The position numbers were made by a program, and so were the translations under genes. A stretch of 64,000 nt of DNA, taken from contig CP114561.1 in the NCBI GenBank assembly GCA_028865235.1, positions 3,368,001-3,432,000 on the forward strand, given 5' to 3'. Positions within the stretch are counted from its first letter, which is position 1, and each line of letters starts with the position of its first letter. The notes below the pieces were generated by a model, which made no database searches, was not told the DNA's origin, and was given only the letters and a program-made list of their open reading frames with translations. This DNA comes from Candidatus Manganitrophus sp. (GTDB lineage: Bacteria; Nitrospirota; Nitrospiria; SBBL01; Manganitrophaceae). Positions 29,714 to 39,543 of the stretch are shown here, piece after piece.

Positions 29714-30364
29714 ATGGCGTTGCATCGGAACTCAAAGATGATATTGCGTATCAATCTATTCCGGCTGTTTTTAATTGGGATCACGTATATCGTTGCCATG
29801 ATTCTTCCTGCTCAAGCCGAGCCGCGGACACTCACCGAGTACGAGATCAAGGCGGCATTCATCTACCACTTCGCCAAGTTTGTGGAGTGGCCTGAAGATG
29901 TCATGGGGAATGGCCGGCCCTTTGTGATCGGGATTGTGGGGGACGATCCCTTCGGCGATCTTATCGATGAGGCGGTTTCGAGAAAGAATATCCGAGACGA
30001 GCGGATGACGGTGAAACGATTCTCCAAGATCGAAGAGGCGGTCGACTCTCAGATTGTCTTTGTCAGTCGCTCGGAAGAGGAGAACCTCACCGAGATTCTA
30101 AAACATCTTAGCCAAACGCCGGTATTGACTGTCAGCGACATCGAGCGCTTCGCCGGAAAGGGGGGGATGGTTCAATTGGTCATGGATCAAAACCGGGTCC
30201 ATTTTGCAGTCAATGTGGCTGCATTCGAGCGGGCCAGTTTGAAACCGAGCTCTCAGTTGTTAAAGTTAGCCCGGATCGTCCCTGACGGCGGCGCAGATAA
30301 AAGACTTCCCTCTGAGGACGGGTATTCGGGAATTTCCATCTACCCGCTTAGAGTAATGAGGTGA
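29714..30364 (+). CDS. YfiR family periplasmic protein (DUF4154)
   Basis: This 216-residue protein is read from ATG 29714 (GGCGAAGG upstream; ATG 29738 is an alternative). After a signal peptide (LFRLFLIGITYIVAMILPAQA) comes YEIKAAFIYHFAKFVEWPED, the hallmark of YfiR/DUF4154. FVIGIVGDDPFGDLID, IVFVSRS, VLTVSDIERFAGKGGMVQLV and VHFAVNVAAFERASLKPSSQLLKLARIV follow. YfiR represses a diguanylate cyclase from the periplasm in Pseudomonas. Here the gene follows the TonB receptor by 55 bp, and c-di-GMP enzymes are encoded nearby at 35 kb. Confidence 0.85.
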   Translation: MALHRNSKMILRINLFRLFLIGITYIVAMILPAQAEPRTLTEYEIKAAFIYHFAKFVEWPEDVMGNGRPFVIGIVGDDPFGDLIDEAVSRKNIRDERMTVKRFSKIEEAVDSQIVFVSRSEEENLTEILKHLSQTPVLTVSDIERFAGKGGMVQLVMDQNRVHFAVNVAAFERASLKPSSQLLKLARIVPDGGADKRLPSEDGYSGISIYPLRVMR

Positions 30365-30416
30365 TCTGATCGGAGTCGATCGGTTCAGCGATCACTCTTC
30401 ATAAATCCCAATCTGA

Positions 30417-31214
30417 TTAGCGGAGCGCCCGTTCGGAGAATTGATCGTCTCTTAATCCGACATTGACCTTCACCTCGCTGAGCTCAACGAAGGTTTTGCG
30501 GGAAGACGCTGCATCAACGATTTGGGAAACCTTCCAAACAAAGCTCTCCCCGATCTGCTGCCAATCGATCCATTGGGTCTTCAACAGGGCTCCCTCGTCG
30601 GAGAAATAATCGATCTTTCGAATCGTTCCTTCGTTTTTAGAGATATAGAGGATTTTTTTGCCGTAAGCGGGATGCTCTTTCAGCCGGCTCTCGATGACAT
30701 AACACACCTCCCCCCGCACTTCCTCCTCGTTCATCAACTGATGTTCGTCTTTTTCAATGGGGCGCTGGTGCATATCCTCGAAGAGCAGGTCCGAGTCGTC
30801 TTCTTTATCGTGCTGATGTCCCCCTGCCTGGATTCGCCGCACCTGGCGAAGCTCCGGAAGATAAAGCCAAATGTCTGCCTGCTTCTCTTCAGGCCGCTCC
30901 CAGAGGAGGAACTTCTCCCCTTTGTTATTGGCCGGCGACTCCGTCACCAGGAGCGATTTGCTGTTTAAATTATCTTTTCCGAAATAGTTCTTCCAGTAAA
31001 GCCGGAAGACGGTCTTCTTTTCTTTTCCGTCGGGAGGGACGACGCGGAAAGTGACCTTGGAGGTCTGATCTTTCAGATGATACATCCGCTCCATGGACGC
31101 TTTGAGGATCGCTTCGGCCGACGGAGCCGGCTGGGGGGAAGTTTCCTCGGCTGCGACGGAGGAAAAAGAAAAAATAAATACGAATAAAAGTATTCCACGG
31201 ACTGTTTGGGTCAT
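30417..31214 (-). CDS. LolA-like outer membrane lipoprotein-sorting protein
   Basis: The protein has 265 residues from ATG 31214 (GGAG upstream). The signal peptide (GILLFVFIFSFSSVAAEE) is followed by a LolA-type half-barrel of the uncharacterised outer-membrane lipoprotein-sorting family. Its strands include TSKVTFRVVPPDGKEKKTVF, FLLWERPEEKQADIWLYLPEL, RRIQAGGH, SDLLFEDM, YVIESRLKE and VWKVSQIVDAASSRKTFVEL. These proteins are periplasmic and often sit beside RND/MMPL exporters; none is adjacent here. It is convergent with the YfiR gene. Confidence 0.75.
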   Translation of the reverse strand: MTQTVRGILLFVFIFSFSSVAAEETSPQPAPSAEAILKASMERMYHLKDQTSKVTFRVVPPDGKEKKTVFRLYWKNYFGKDNLNSKSLLVTESPANNKGEKFLLWERPEEKQADIWLYLPELRQVRRIQAGGHQHDKEDDSDLLFEDMHQRPIEKDEHQLMNEEEVRGEVCYVIESRLKEHPAYGKKILYISKNEGTIRKIDYFSDEGALLKTQWIDWQQIGESFVWKVSQIVDAASSRKTFVELSEVKVNVGLRDDQFSERALR

Positions 31215-31340
31215 ATGTCTTCTCCAAGCTGACAAGTGATTAAATCAGTTTACCATCTGGATTTCCAGTTGCAAGCGATATATGCAACGGTTCAATGAAT
31301 GAAGAGAGTCACACAAAAAAACCGACTGTAAAGGAAGAAC

Positions 31341-31421
31341 GCGATTGAAGCGGTATGGTTGAATTCGGATGACCCGGTCGCAAACAGGAACCTGGAAGCG
31401 CCGGCAGGGCGGCATCAGTAA
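31341..31421 (+). pseudogene. Decayed TPR C-terminal fragment
   Basis: Translation reads AIEAVWLNSDDPVANRNLE and ends at TAA 31421. This matches EAVRLKPDDPVAKKNLEEAL at the end of the SGNH-TPR protein (5.1 kb). No start or upstream coding is seen, so it is a fragment in the 31215-31525 gap. The rest of that gap shows no gene. Confidence 0.5.
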
Positions 31422-31525
31422 ATTACTGAAAAGACAACCTCAATGATCGAATGTGAAGAAAAAAGGTGACGATCAACAGATCAAGGCCGGCCAGCTTCGA
31501 TATGGCTGAAGAAAGCGGAATTTGT

Positions 31526-34500
31526 TTATAGTACCGGTTCTCCAGAGCGGCGGATGAGCTTTACCATCACCGTTATCAGCTCAGTCGGCTCCACCGGTTT
31601 GGCGATATGGATCCGAAAGCCTGCCGAGAGTGCGCGTCTTCTGTCCTCCGGCCCGGCATAAGCCGTGAGTGCAATCGCGGGAATCTGCTCGAAGCCGTGC
31701 GATTTCTCCCAAGCTCTGAAACGATCGATGAAGACATACCCATCCATTCCCGGCATCCCGATATCGGCAATCAGAAGATCCGGTCTCTGTTGCATAACGC
31801 TCTCCAGCGCCTCTTCTGCCGATCCGGCCGAAGCGACCCTTGCGCCATATCGTTCAATGACCGCAGTCAATAAGTCGCGCGCGTCCGATTCATCGTCGAC
31901 GAGAAGGACCTGGAGACCTTCCAATACCCTCGGATAACGGCGGGACCCTTCCATTTGATCTAAAGAATGGGGCGGCTGTAACGCGGCGGGTCTGATCCGA
32001 ACGGCGCGGATCGGAAGTTTTACCTTGAAGGTTGCTCCTTGCCCGTGGCCGCGGCTTTCTGCAGAGACCGTTCCCCCATGCAACTCCACCAAATGCCGGA
32101 CAATCGCAAGACCGAGGCCGAGTCCTCCCTGGCTTCGTATGCTGCTCCCCTCGGCCTGGCGAAAGCGATCGAAGACATAAGGAAGAAAATCGGAAGAGAT
32201 CCCAATCCCCGTGTCTTTTACGGAAAGCTCAACATAGGGATCGACCCGTTCCAGGCGGACCTCCACCTCCCCTGCATCCGGCGTGAATTTAATCGCGTTT
32301 GAAAGGAGGTTCCAGATCACCTGTTGTAGCCGGTCCGGATCGGCCAGAACGGGACCGATCGAGGAGTCAAGCACGGTGTGGACCTGAATTCCCTTTGCCG
32401 AGGCGGCCGGCCGGAGGGTATCGATCACCGCCGCGATCACGGGAGGGATATCCACAGGAGAAACTTGAAGATTAAACTTCCCGGCGATAATGCGGGAGAC
32501 ATCGAGCAAATCATCGATTAACTTCGCCTGCGAGAGCGCATTTCGTTCAATCGTTTCAAGCGCCGTTTCATACATTTGATCATCCGCATCCCCCATCCTC
32601 AGAAGCCGTGTCCACCCGTAAATCGCATTCAACGGCGTGCGCAACTCGTGGGAGACGGTCGCCAAGAATTCATCTCTGAGTCGATTCGCTTCCTGAGCCT
32701 CCGATCGCGCCTTCTGTTCCCGGGCGAGCGATTCCTCCCGCTCCCTCTCGGCTTCCCTACGCTGGGTAATATCCCGCGCAATCTTAGAAACCCCGATGAT
32801 CCTGCCGTAATGATCCTTCACCGGAGAAACGGTCAAAGAGATCGACAGCGTCTTGCCGTCTTTTCTAATTCGGATCGTCTCGTAGTGTTCAATGCGTTCT
32901 CCCCGGTTGATCCGCCTGAGGATTTCTGCCTCTTCACTGATCCGGTCTGCCGGAATCAGAAGGGTGATGGGGCGTCAAATCGCTTCCTCGGCCGAGTACC
33001 CGAAGATTCGCTCGGCTCCCTTGTTCCAACTCTGAATCACTCCTTTCAGTGACTTGCTGATGATCGCATCCTCCGAAGATTCGACAATGGAGCAGAGATG
33101 CAGACGGGCCTCCTCCGCGCTCTTCCGGTCGGTAATATCGGTGCAGACACCGATCATTCGATCCGGCTTCCCGGATGGGTCCAAGAAGAGTCGCCCCCTG
33201 GCCTCCAGCCATTTGATCGCTTTGTTTGATCGGATGATCCGATACTCGACATGGTAGGTGCTCTTTTCTTCAAGGGTCTGTGCGATCGTATCCAGTACCC
33301 GGCCGAGATCGTCCGGGTGGATCTCGCGTTTGAAATCCTCAAAGGTTCCGCCGAAAGTTCCCGGCTCAAGCCCGTGGATCGCTTCCAACCCCGTGGACCA
33401 CGCGGTTTTTCCGGACCGGATGTTCCATTCCCACGTCCCCATCTGGCCTGCTTCCAAGGCGATGTTCAAGTGCACCTGTTTTTGACGTAAGGCCTCCTCC
33501 GTCTGTTTACTTTGGATGGAAAAGGCGATATGGCCGGAAATGGTTTGTATCAGATTCACTTCGTCTTCAAGGAACGGATGCGGCCGATTATAATAAACCA
33601 TGAATTTCCCAAGAAGGCGGCCCTGATAAACCAATGGGAAAAATCCGAGCGCATGGATTCCTTCATGGCGCACCGCCTCCTTAAGAGAGGATTCCATTGG
33701 CGCAGCATCGATATCATGAATGCAGATCGGTTGTGGATTGGATGTGTCGGTCGGCCAGGGCGAATGTCCCTCGACCGCCCTGCGGTATTTTTCCGAAAGC
33801 CCGCGCCATTTTTTAAATCGCATGACTTGATTGTCATCCATCAATAGAATGGCAGAACGGTCGGCCTTCGCCGCCCGGAGAATAATATCAAGCGAAGTCT
33901 TGTAAATTTCTTCGAGGTCCTCTGCGCGGTTAACCTGATCATTGAGTTGAAAGATGTGTTGCAGTTTACTGGTTTGCTCCGAATGCCGATCTCTTTCCTG
34001 TCGGCGCATTATTTCGAGCTGAGAGATCATCCAGTCAAGTTTGCCTCTCTTCGTTTTGCCGTCAAGAATCGGAGGGGTTTCATAAAAATGGTTGGGATAG
34101 ACATCGTTTCCGATGATGGCGAGAGGATGCGTGCTCAACGAACTCTCCACGACATCCGGGGTGAGTCGGCTGCGGCTGTATTGGCAGATCATTCGCGCCG
34201 GGAGGCCGGGAGTGAAGATTTGATTGATCGTCGCCTCCCAATCTCTTATCCGTTCCCTGCTGATATCGGGCCCCAACGCCCAGGTCATCTCCACGGCAAA
34301 CCGGAGGCCCGTAAATCCGGCTGAAAGAGCCGCATCGATGAAATGGCGCACTTGCAGCGTTTTCTTGTCGGAATCAAATTTTTCCGGCGGAAGCCATTCC
34401 GCTCTCGTCCAGAGAAGGAGGGCGCCTCTTTTCAGTTCCTTGGAAACTTCGATCCCACTCTCTTCAAGGGCGCGGGTCACCTGGCCGACGGTCTGATCAT

Positions 34501-34651
34501 CCGCGATGTAGGCGCATTGTTCTCCCTGCTCTAAACCTTGTTTGATAAACAGGATCAGCGCCGGCATCTGTTCGGACGGATCCTTGTCATAAATAAGACA
34601 AAGATGATCTCCCGGCTGTAGATTCCGTATCTGCTCGGTCAACTCGTTCAT
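31526..34651 (-). pseudogene. Hybrid sensor histidine kinase (MEDS-GAF-PAS-PAS-HisKA-HATPase-REC) with in-frame stop
   Basis: From ATG 34651 the domains are: MEDS/DcmR-like sensor (1-195: LQPGDHLCLIYDKDPSEQ, TGLRFAVEMTWALG), GAF (about 235-390), PAS (about 405-515: GTWEWNIRSGKTAWS) and a second PAS (SSEDAIISKSLKGVIQSWNKG). A TGA at 32977-32975 then interrupts the same frame after SAEEAI. Reading through gives RPITLLIPADR, the expected end of this PAS, then HisKA (ATVSHELRTPLNAIYGW), HATPase (NLLSNAIKFTP, DTGIGIS, GGLGLGLAIVRHLVELHGG) and a C-terminal REC domain (LLVDDESDARDLL, LIADIGMPGMDGYVF). Because GGA (Gly) is common there in the family, a single G-to-T change explains the stop. It may be an error or a recent mutation. 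Confidence 0.8.
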
Positions 34652-34784
34652 GAGGTCTCCCTCCAGCGTAAAAAAACTTCTTTATTATAGGAGAGATTCT
34701 TTTTTAGATGCAAGTCATCCTTTAAGGTTGAGTCCCAAATGTCTTCCACCGCCGCCTTGCTTTCCTCTGATCATTCATCTTGAC

Positions 34785-34850
34785 CTGTGGGTTTTTAACC
34801 CTACGTTTTATCTTTGATTCTATTTCCGGGGCAGGTGATATACTTAGAGT
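34785..34850 (+). promoter_or_regulatory. Conserved promoter-like leader before GGDEF/EAL gene
   Basis: TTTTAACCCTACGTTTTATC, TTTGATTC and the extended -10 TGATATACTTAG parallel the copy at 27.4 kb almost base for base. The surrounding 34652-35123 gap has no convincing ORF. Confidence 0.5.
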
Positions 34851-35123
34851 AACTCTAAAATGGTATATTAGCATGCCTTATATTAATAAGACTGCGATAC
34901 CCGATCTAGATGACCAAACCTCGAATACTCCTTGCCGCCGGCGAGTTCCTTCCTCTTTTTTAGCGGCTATTGACGCTCTAGCATATTCTCCATCGCATAT
35001 CGGACAGTTTTAACCGACGAGAAGCAGGGGGAGAAAAACGATCTACGTCTCTCTCATCGGTGGATTCTAAGGGGTGATGCAAGACAAGAAGATTTTCCTC
35101 ATTGAAGGAAGAGAGAGGTTTTT

Positions 35124-36833
35124 ATGTCTCAGACGATACGTGTATTGATTGTTGAGGATTCCGAGGAAGATGCGGAGCTTTTGGTCCGAGAGCTGACGAA
35201 AGGAGGTTACGACCCGACCGTTCTGGTCGTGGATACCGCAGAGAAGATGAACGCAGCATTGGAGCGGAATACCTGGGACATCGTTTTTTCGGACTACTCC
35301 ATGCCGGACTTCAATGGATTGAGGGCATTGGAGTTGTTGAGGAAGAATGCGCTTGATGTGCCGTTTATTTTCGTCTCCGGTACGATCGGTGAGGAAGTTG
35401 CGGTCGCGGGGATGAAAGCGGGCGCCAATGACTATCTGATGAAAGGGAATCTAAAGCGGTTGATCCCGACGATAGAGCGGGAGTTGAGTCAAGCCAAAAT
35501 GCGCCTGGATCACCGCCAGTCAGAGGAGATGGTGAGACACCTGGCCTATTATGACCCATTGACGGCCCTTCCGAATCGGACCCGACTCCATGAGCGTCTT
35601 CAAGCGGCCATTGTCGCTGCACAGTTTGAGGACCATCCAATGGCGCTTTTGTTGATGGATTTAAACCGCTTCAAAGAGATTAACGACACCCTCGGGCATC
35701 ATCGGGGAGATTTCCTGCTGCAGCAGGTGGGGCAGCGGTTGTCCGAGATCGTGTATGAGCCGAATATGGTGGCCCGGCTCGGTGGGGATGAATTCGCTGT
35801 GCTCCTGCCGAAACTCACAGAGAAAGAGGATGTTCACGCGATGGCGCATAAAATCATCGAAGCGCTTTCGAAACCGATGATGATTGAGGATCTGCCTGTC
35901 GTCGTAGATGTCGGTATCGGAATTGCGGTTTATCCCGATCACGGTGCCAATGCTGAGACGCTCCTTCAAAGGGCGGATGTGGCGATGTACACCGCTAAAG
36001 AAATCGGAAAAGAGTATGCGATCTACGAAGACAGGCTAAATCGATACAGCCCGCGTCGGCTCGTGCTTTTAGGGGAATTGCGGCAGGCAATCGAAAAGAA
36101 CGAATTACTACTCCACTTCCAACCGAAAATAGATCTTCAGGAACATTATGTCGTGGGTGTGGAGGCGCTTGCCCGTTGGAAGCATCCAGAGCATGGCTTC
36201 ATTCCACCGAATGAGTTTGTCATTCCTGCGGAGAAAAGCGGATTAATCAAGCCTTTTACCGAGTGGGTCCTTAATGCCGCTCTTCGGCAGTGCCATGCCT
36301 GGCAAGAAGAAGGCTTCCGGATCAATGTGGCTGTCAACCTGTCGAGGCGGAATCTCCAAGACCCAGAGATCCCGGATCTTATTGCAACGCTATTATCTAC
36401 CCACCGCCTGGAGCCGACCTGTCTGAGCCTTGAGATCACTGAAAGCGCGATCATGGAAGATCCCACAAATGCAGTAAAGATTCTGACGCGCTTGAGCGGA
36501 ATGGGCATTGAGATTTCGATCGATGACTTCGGCACAGGCTATTCGTCTCTCGCTTCACTGACCAGGCTGCCGGTTCGCTCACTTAAAATCGACAAATCCT
36601 TCATCTTGGGCATGGCGGAGAATAAGAACGATGCCGTGATTGTGCACTCCACGATCGGATTGGCCCATCACCTCGGACTGAATGTTGTCGCCGAAGGGGT
36701 TGAGAGCGCCGCCCTTTTGGAAAAATTATCCGCGTTTGGTTGTGATGAGGCGCAGGGGTATTTTATCAGCCGGCCGGTCCCGGCAGAGGATCTGATCCGC
36801 TGGTTGCGCGAGTCATCCTGGAGATTAAAATGA
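35124..36833 (+). CDS. Response regulator with GGDEF and EAL domains
   Basis: The protein has 569 residues. REC (5-125) has RVLIVEDSEEDAELL with the acidic pocket, phospho-acceptor Asp in DIVFSDYSMPDFNGL, and GANDYLMKG near the conserved Lys. GGDEF (about 150-310) has DPLTALPNRTRL and an intact active loop RLGGDEFAVLL, with no RxxD inhibitory site visible. EAL (about 320-565) has GVEALARWKHPEHG, NLSRRNLQDPEI, ESAIMEDP, DDFGTGYSSLASL, KIDKSFI and NVVAEGVES. Both catalytic motifs are intact, so the protein may make and break c-di-GMP under phosphorylation control. It is encoded divergently from the large hybrid kinase, a plausible cognate sensor. ATG 35124 follows GAGAGAGG. Confidence 0.9.
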   Translation: MSQTIRVLIVEDSEEDAELLVRELTKGGYDPTVLVVDTAEKMNAALERNTWDIVFSDYSMPDFNGLRALELLRKNALDVPFIFVSGTIGEEVAVAGMKAGANDYLMKGNLKRLIPTIERELSQAKMRLDHRQSEEMVRHLAYYDPLTALPNRTRLHERLQAAIVAAQFEDHPMALLLMDLNRFKEINDTLGHHRGDFLLQQVGQRLSEIVYEPNMVARLGGDEFAVLLPKLTEKEDVHAMAHKIIEALSKPMMIEDLPVVVDVGIGIAVYPDHGANAETLLQRADVAMYTAKEIGKEYAIYEDRLNRYSPRRLVLLGELRQAIEKNELLLHFQPKIDLQEHYVVGVEALARWKHPEHGFIPPNEFVIPAEKSGLIKPFTEWVLNAALRQCHAWQEEGFRINVAVNLSRRNLQDPEIPDLIATLLSTHRLEPTCLSLEITESAIMEDPTNAVKILTRLSGMGIEISIDDFGTGYSSLASLTRLPVRSLKIDKSFILGMAENKNDAVIVHSTIGLAHHLGLNVVAEGVESAALLEKLSAFGCDEAQGYFISRPVPAEDLIRWLRESSWRLK

Positions 36834-37017
36834 CCTTTGACGAAGGCGGTCTACTCGAAAAAGTAGGAGCGCATAAGGTCAATAGAGTAGCAGATTTAGA
36901 AGAAGGGATCGGACATCCCGGCTCGCCAAGAGGCGATTTGAAAACCGGCTGGCCTTCGTGGACAATCTTAGGTTTTTTGTTTTGAGATTTCAATGACGTA
37001 TTTATTTAGAATTTGAT

Positions 37018-37599
37018 TCAGTTCCCCGCGGAACCAAGAACGCGCATTTTGGTGAGCCACTTCTCTCGGCCTGCTTGGCTTCCCTCAACCATTCCGATCA
37101 GGCTTTCTTTAATCGGCTTGATCCCCGATAATCCAAGAATGCTTCGCTTCAGCCCTTTCACTCCGTGTGCGCGGAAATAAAAACGATAGAAAAAGGCCGG
37201 CATCCCCATCGTCACCACGATGCGGGCCGACTTTCCGGTGAGAAGCTTTCCCATCATGGCCCCATTTGGTTTGCCGATGGCGAAGCCATATCGAAAGGCC
37301 TGTTCGAGGAACGCCTTGAAAAGAGCAGGCATCGTCCCGAGCCACAAGGGGAAAAAGATGACCAGGTGATCGGCCCAGGTGATTGCATTCTGAGCCTCCC
37401 GGATCGACTCGGGGGGTGTTCCACGCTCGAAATCTTCTTTGGTGCGCAGGATCGGAAAATCGAGCTTCGCCACGTCGATGAGCCGGACTTCATGTTCTCC
37501 CTGTCTGGCCCCCTCGGCGTAAGAGGCCGCGAGTGCGTTGCCGAAACGTTTTCCGTCCGGGTCGGGATGACCCTGGATAATGAGAATCCGTTTTGCCAT
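37018..37599 (-). CDS. NAD(P)H quinone reductase / flavodoxin-like fold protein
   Basis: This 193-residue protein is read from ATG 37599. The KRILIIQGHPDPDGKRFGNALA N-terminus, FFPLWLGTMPALFKAFLEQAF and GKSARIVVTMGMPAFFYRFY are typical of the NQO1/MdaB-like two-electron quinone reductases that bind FMN or FAD. It is cytoplasmic. It lies 15 bp downstream of the alpha/beta hydrolase gene, so the pair is probably an operon, perhaps for xenobiotic or quinone detoxification. Confidence 0.8.
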   Translation of the reverse strand: MAKRILIIQGHPDPDGKRFGNALAASYAEGARQGEHEVRLIDVAKLDFPILRTKEDFERGTPPESIREAQNAITWADHLVIFFPLWLGTMPALFKAFLEQAFRYGFAIGKPNGAMMGKLLTGKSARIVVTMGMPAFFYRFYFRAHGVKGLKRSILGLSGIKPIKESLIGMVEGSQAGREKWLTKMRVLGSAGN

Positions 37600-37613
37600 C
37601 TCCGCTCCTCTTT

Positions 37614-38633
37614 TTATGGGCCGGCCTGTTCGATGAATCTTTTTACTTCGGCCCAGACTTCCTGATTGTGGCCGACCCAAACGTGGCCGCCGTCCGGATA
37701 ACCGATGAAGCGGGCGCCCGGAATCTGCTCCGCCGTATAACGCCCGCTCTCAAAGGTCCCGAACAGATCATTTTCAGTGCTGAAGACCAGGGTGGGAATC
37801 GTCACACTCTCGAGGTCGTAGCGGGTGAGCGACTTTGCAAGGGTTGTATCGCTCCACAGTCCTTTCTCTCTTTTCGCAATCGGAGCGACATTCCTCAAAA
37901 TCCGGAGGACACGTTCCTGCTCCTCCGGAGAAGCCCTCCTGAAGTCGTCGATGGGGGTGGCCAGGATCGTCTCGATCAGGGTGTCGCGCGCCAGCTTCGT
38001 CGCCGTCCAGAAAATAAAATCGGAGCGAAGTGTGATCTTGATGACCCATTCCGTCAACGGGGATATCTCCTCCGATTGATCCACGGGGCGGGGTTTGAAG
38101 GCGAGGGGAACGGCGAGGATCATCGCCGAGCAGCGTTCCGGATGCCGCAGACAAAGCTGCATCACCGACGGCGCGCCGGCCGATCCGCCCAAGGCGACGA
38201 CCCGCGGCACATTTAGGGCGTCGAGGAGGCAGGAGTGGGCATCGGCTCGAGCCGCTGGCGAGGGATCGGCCGGAAACGGGGTGCGAAGATAGCCGAACCG
38301 CGACGGGGCAATCACGGTAAATCCGCCATCGATCAACGGACGCGCGAAGTCGAGCCCCTGGTCAAACCCGCCGCCGCTGCCGTGGACCATCAGGACCGGC
38401 GGCCCTGTTCCGGCAACGGCGTATTCGATCGGGCCGCAGGCGGTGGTCGCCATCCGGCTGCCGGAGGAGATGCGGGCGTGCGCCGCGCCAAGCGCGTCCT
38501 GATAGCTGAAGTAAGTCAGTGTCGCCGCGATAAAAAATGCCAGGCCCACGAACGTTAAGACCATGCGACCCTCGCGTGTGCGGCCGGTCGCGCGACCCTC
38601 AGTGACCCCGGTTTCAACAGCCGACTCTTTCAT
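37614..38633 (-). CDS. Alpha/beta hydrolase, membrane-anchored
   Basis: This 339-residue protein has an N-terminal hydrophobic anchor (about 24-43: MVLTFVGLAFFIAATLTYFS). A hydrolase core follows: oxyanion motif VHGSGGGFDQG, nucleophile elbow GGSAGA with Ser, an acid residue near STENDLFG, and catalytic His in DGGHVWVGH. Upstream in the transcript lies a short gap shared with the divergent Crp/Fnr gene. The substrate is unknown. Confidence 0.8.
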   Translation of the reverse strand: MKESAVETGVTEGRATGRTREGRMVLTFVGLAFFIAATLTYFSYQDALGAAHARISSGSRMATTACGPIEYAVAGTGPPVLMVHGSGGGFDQGLDFARPLIDGGFTVIAPSRFGYLRTPFPADPSPAARADAHSCLLDALNVPRVVALGGSAGAPSVMQLCLRHPERCSAMILAVPLAFKPRPVDQSEEISPLTEWVIKITLRSDFIFWTATKLARDTLIETILATPIDDFRRASPEEQERVLRILRNVAPIAKREKGLWSDTTLAKSLTRYDLESVTIPTLVFSTENDLFGTFESGRYTAEQIPGARFIGYPDGGHVWVGHNQEVWAEVKRFIEQAGP

Positions 38634-38723
38634 TGCGTTCCTTTTTTTCTGATGAGAGGCCCAATTTCATTCTGAAGCGGTTCGCACCTTGAGTACAACC
38701 CCCCAAACGGAGCATTCCGCTCA

Positions 38724-38743
38724 AATCCCCCCTTTGGGGGGTT
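38724..38743. promoter_or_regulatory. C6/G6 palindrome between divergent genes
   Basis: AATCCCCCC-TTT-GGGGGGTT is a near-perfect palindrome 80 bp before the Crp/Fnr gene and 90 bp before the divergent hydrolase gene. It resembles the AACrCCCC-N4-GGGGyGTT palindromes at 53.5, 56.6 and 59.4 kb. Confidence 0.45.
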
Positions 38744-38824
38744 GCGGCGGACGGGCTTCCTTTGGCAGAGTGGAGTCGAAGCGAAGAGCCGAAGGGAGTC
38801 TTCGCCAAAACAGACGAGGTCATC

Positions 38825-39538
38825 ATGGATTCGTACAGTAAGATGCCGCAGACCGATTGCAACCATTGCGCGGTTCGGGTCCTTTCTTCTTTTTGCGGGG
38901 AGCTGAAGCCGCATGAGACTGATCTTTTCATGAAGATGAAGCGAGCGCATCTCTATGAGAAAAACGACACGATCTTCTACGAGGGAACCGCTTCCACCGG
39001 GATCTATATCCTCTGTTCCGGAAGCGTTAAACTGATCCAATCTTCCAAAAGCGGAAAGCAGCAAATTCTCAGCGTCGTCTCTCCGGGAGAGTTGATCGAG
39101 AAGAGTCTTCTTTTCCATTCCGGGAGGCATTCGACCACGGCGCAGACCCTGGAGCGGTCGGAGGTCAGCTTCTTTTACCGGGACGCGTTTATGGAGGTGT
39201 TGAAATCGAACAACCACCTTGCCATGAACCTGATCAAAACCCTCAGCCGGGAGGTCGAAAACGTTCAGGAGCGGACCCGGCAGATCCTCTTCAAGAGTGC
39301 CAAGGAGCGGCTGGCGGAGACACTTCTTACATTGGGACGAAAACATGGGGCGAGGCGCGACCGGGATATCGCGATTGATCTTGAGTTAAAACGGGAAGAG
39401 CTGGCCGAGATGATCGGTGTCGAGCCCGAGACGGTGGTTCGCCTTTTAGCGCTTTTGAAGAAAGAAAAACTGATCCGGATGGACGGAAGGAAGATTCACA
39501 TTACCGACGAGGAAAAGCTGATCCAGCTCTCCGATTAA
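38825..39538 (+). CDS. Crp/Fnr family transcriptional regulator
   Basis: This 237-residue protein is read from ATG 38825. An N-terminal Cys cluster (CNHCAVR...FCGEL) precedes the cyclic-nucleotide-binding fold (YEKNDTIFYEGTASTGIYILCSGSVKL, SVVSPGELIEKSLLF). The C-terminal HTH is AKERLAETLLTLGRKH, then LELKREELAEMIGVEPETVVRLLALLKKEKLI. CxxC plus a third Cys recalls FNR, but the fourth Cys and spacing are not exact. Oxygen or redox sensing is therefore only possible, not shown. Targets may include the TTGAT-N4-ATCAA site near 49.4 kb. Confidence 0.85.
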   Translation: MDSYSKMPQTDCNHCAVRVLSSFCGELKPHETDLFMKMKRAHLYEKNDTIFYEGTASTGIYILCSGSVKLIQSSKSGKQQILSVVSPGELIEKSLLFHSGRHSTTAQTLERSEVSFFYRDAFMEVLKSNNHLAMNLIKTLSREVENVQERTRQILFKSAKERLAETLLTLGRKHGARRDRDIAIDLELKREELAEMIGVEPETVVRLLALLKKEKLIRMDGRKIHITDEEKLIQLSD

Positions 39539-39543
39539 CATTC

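Noticed and set aside
32975..32977. Recoding of TGA as selenocysteine or tryptophan in the hybrid kinase
   Set aside because: The family has Gly here, no SECIS-like hairpin is evident, and TGA is used as a normal stop in neighbouring genes.
38690..38760. A second regulatory palindrome GAGC-N-GCTC at 38710
   Set aside because: Arms are only four to five bases and no second copy exists.
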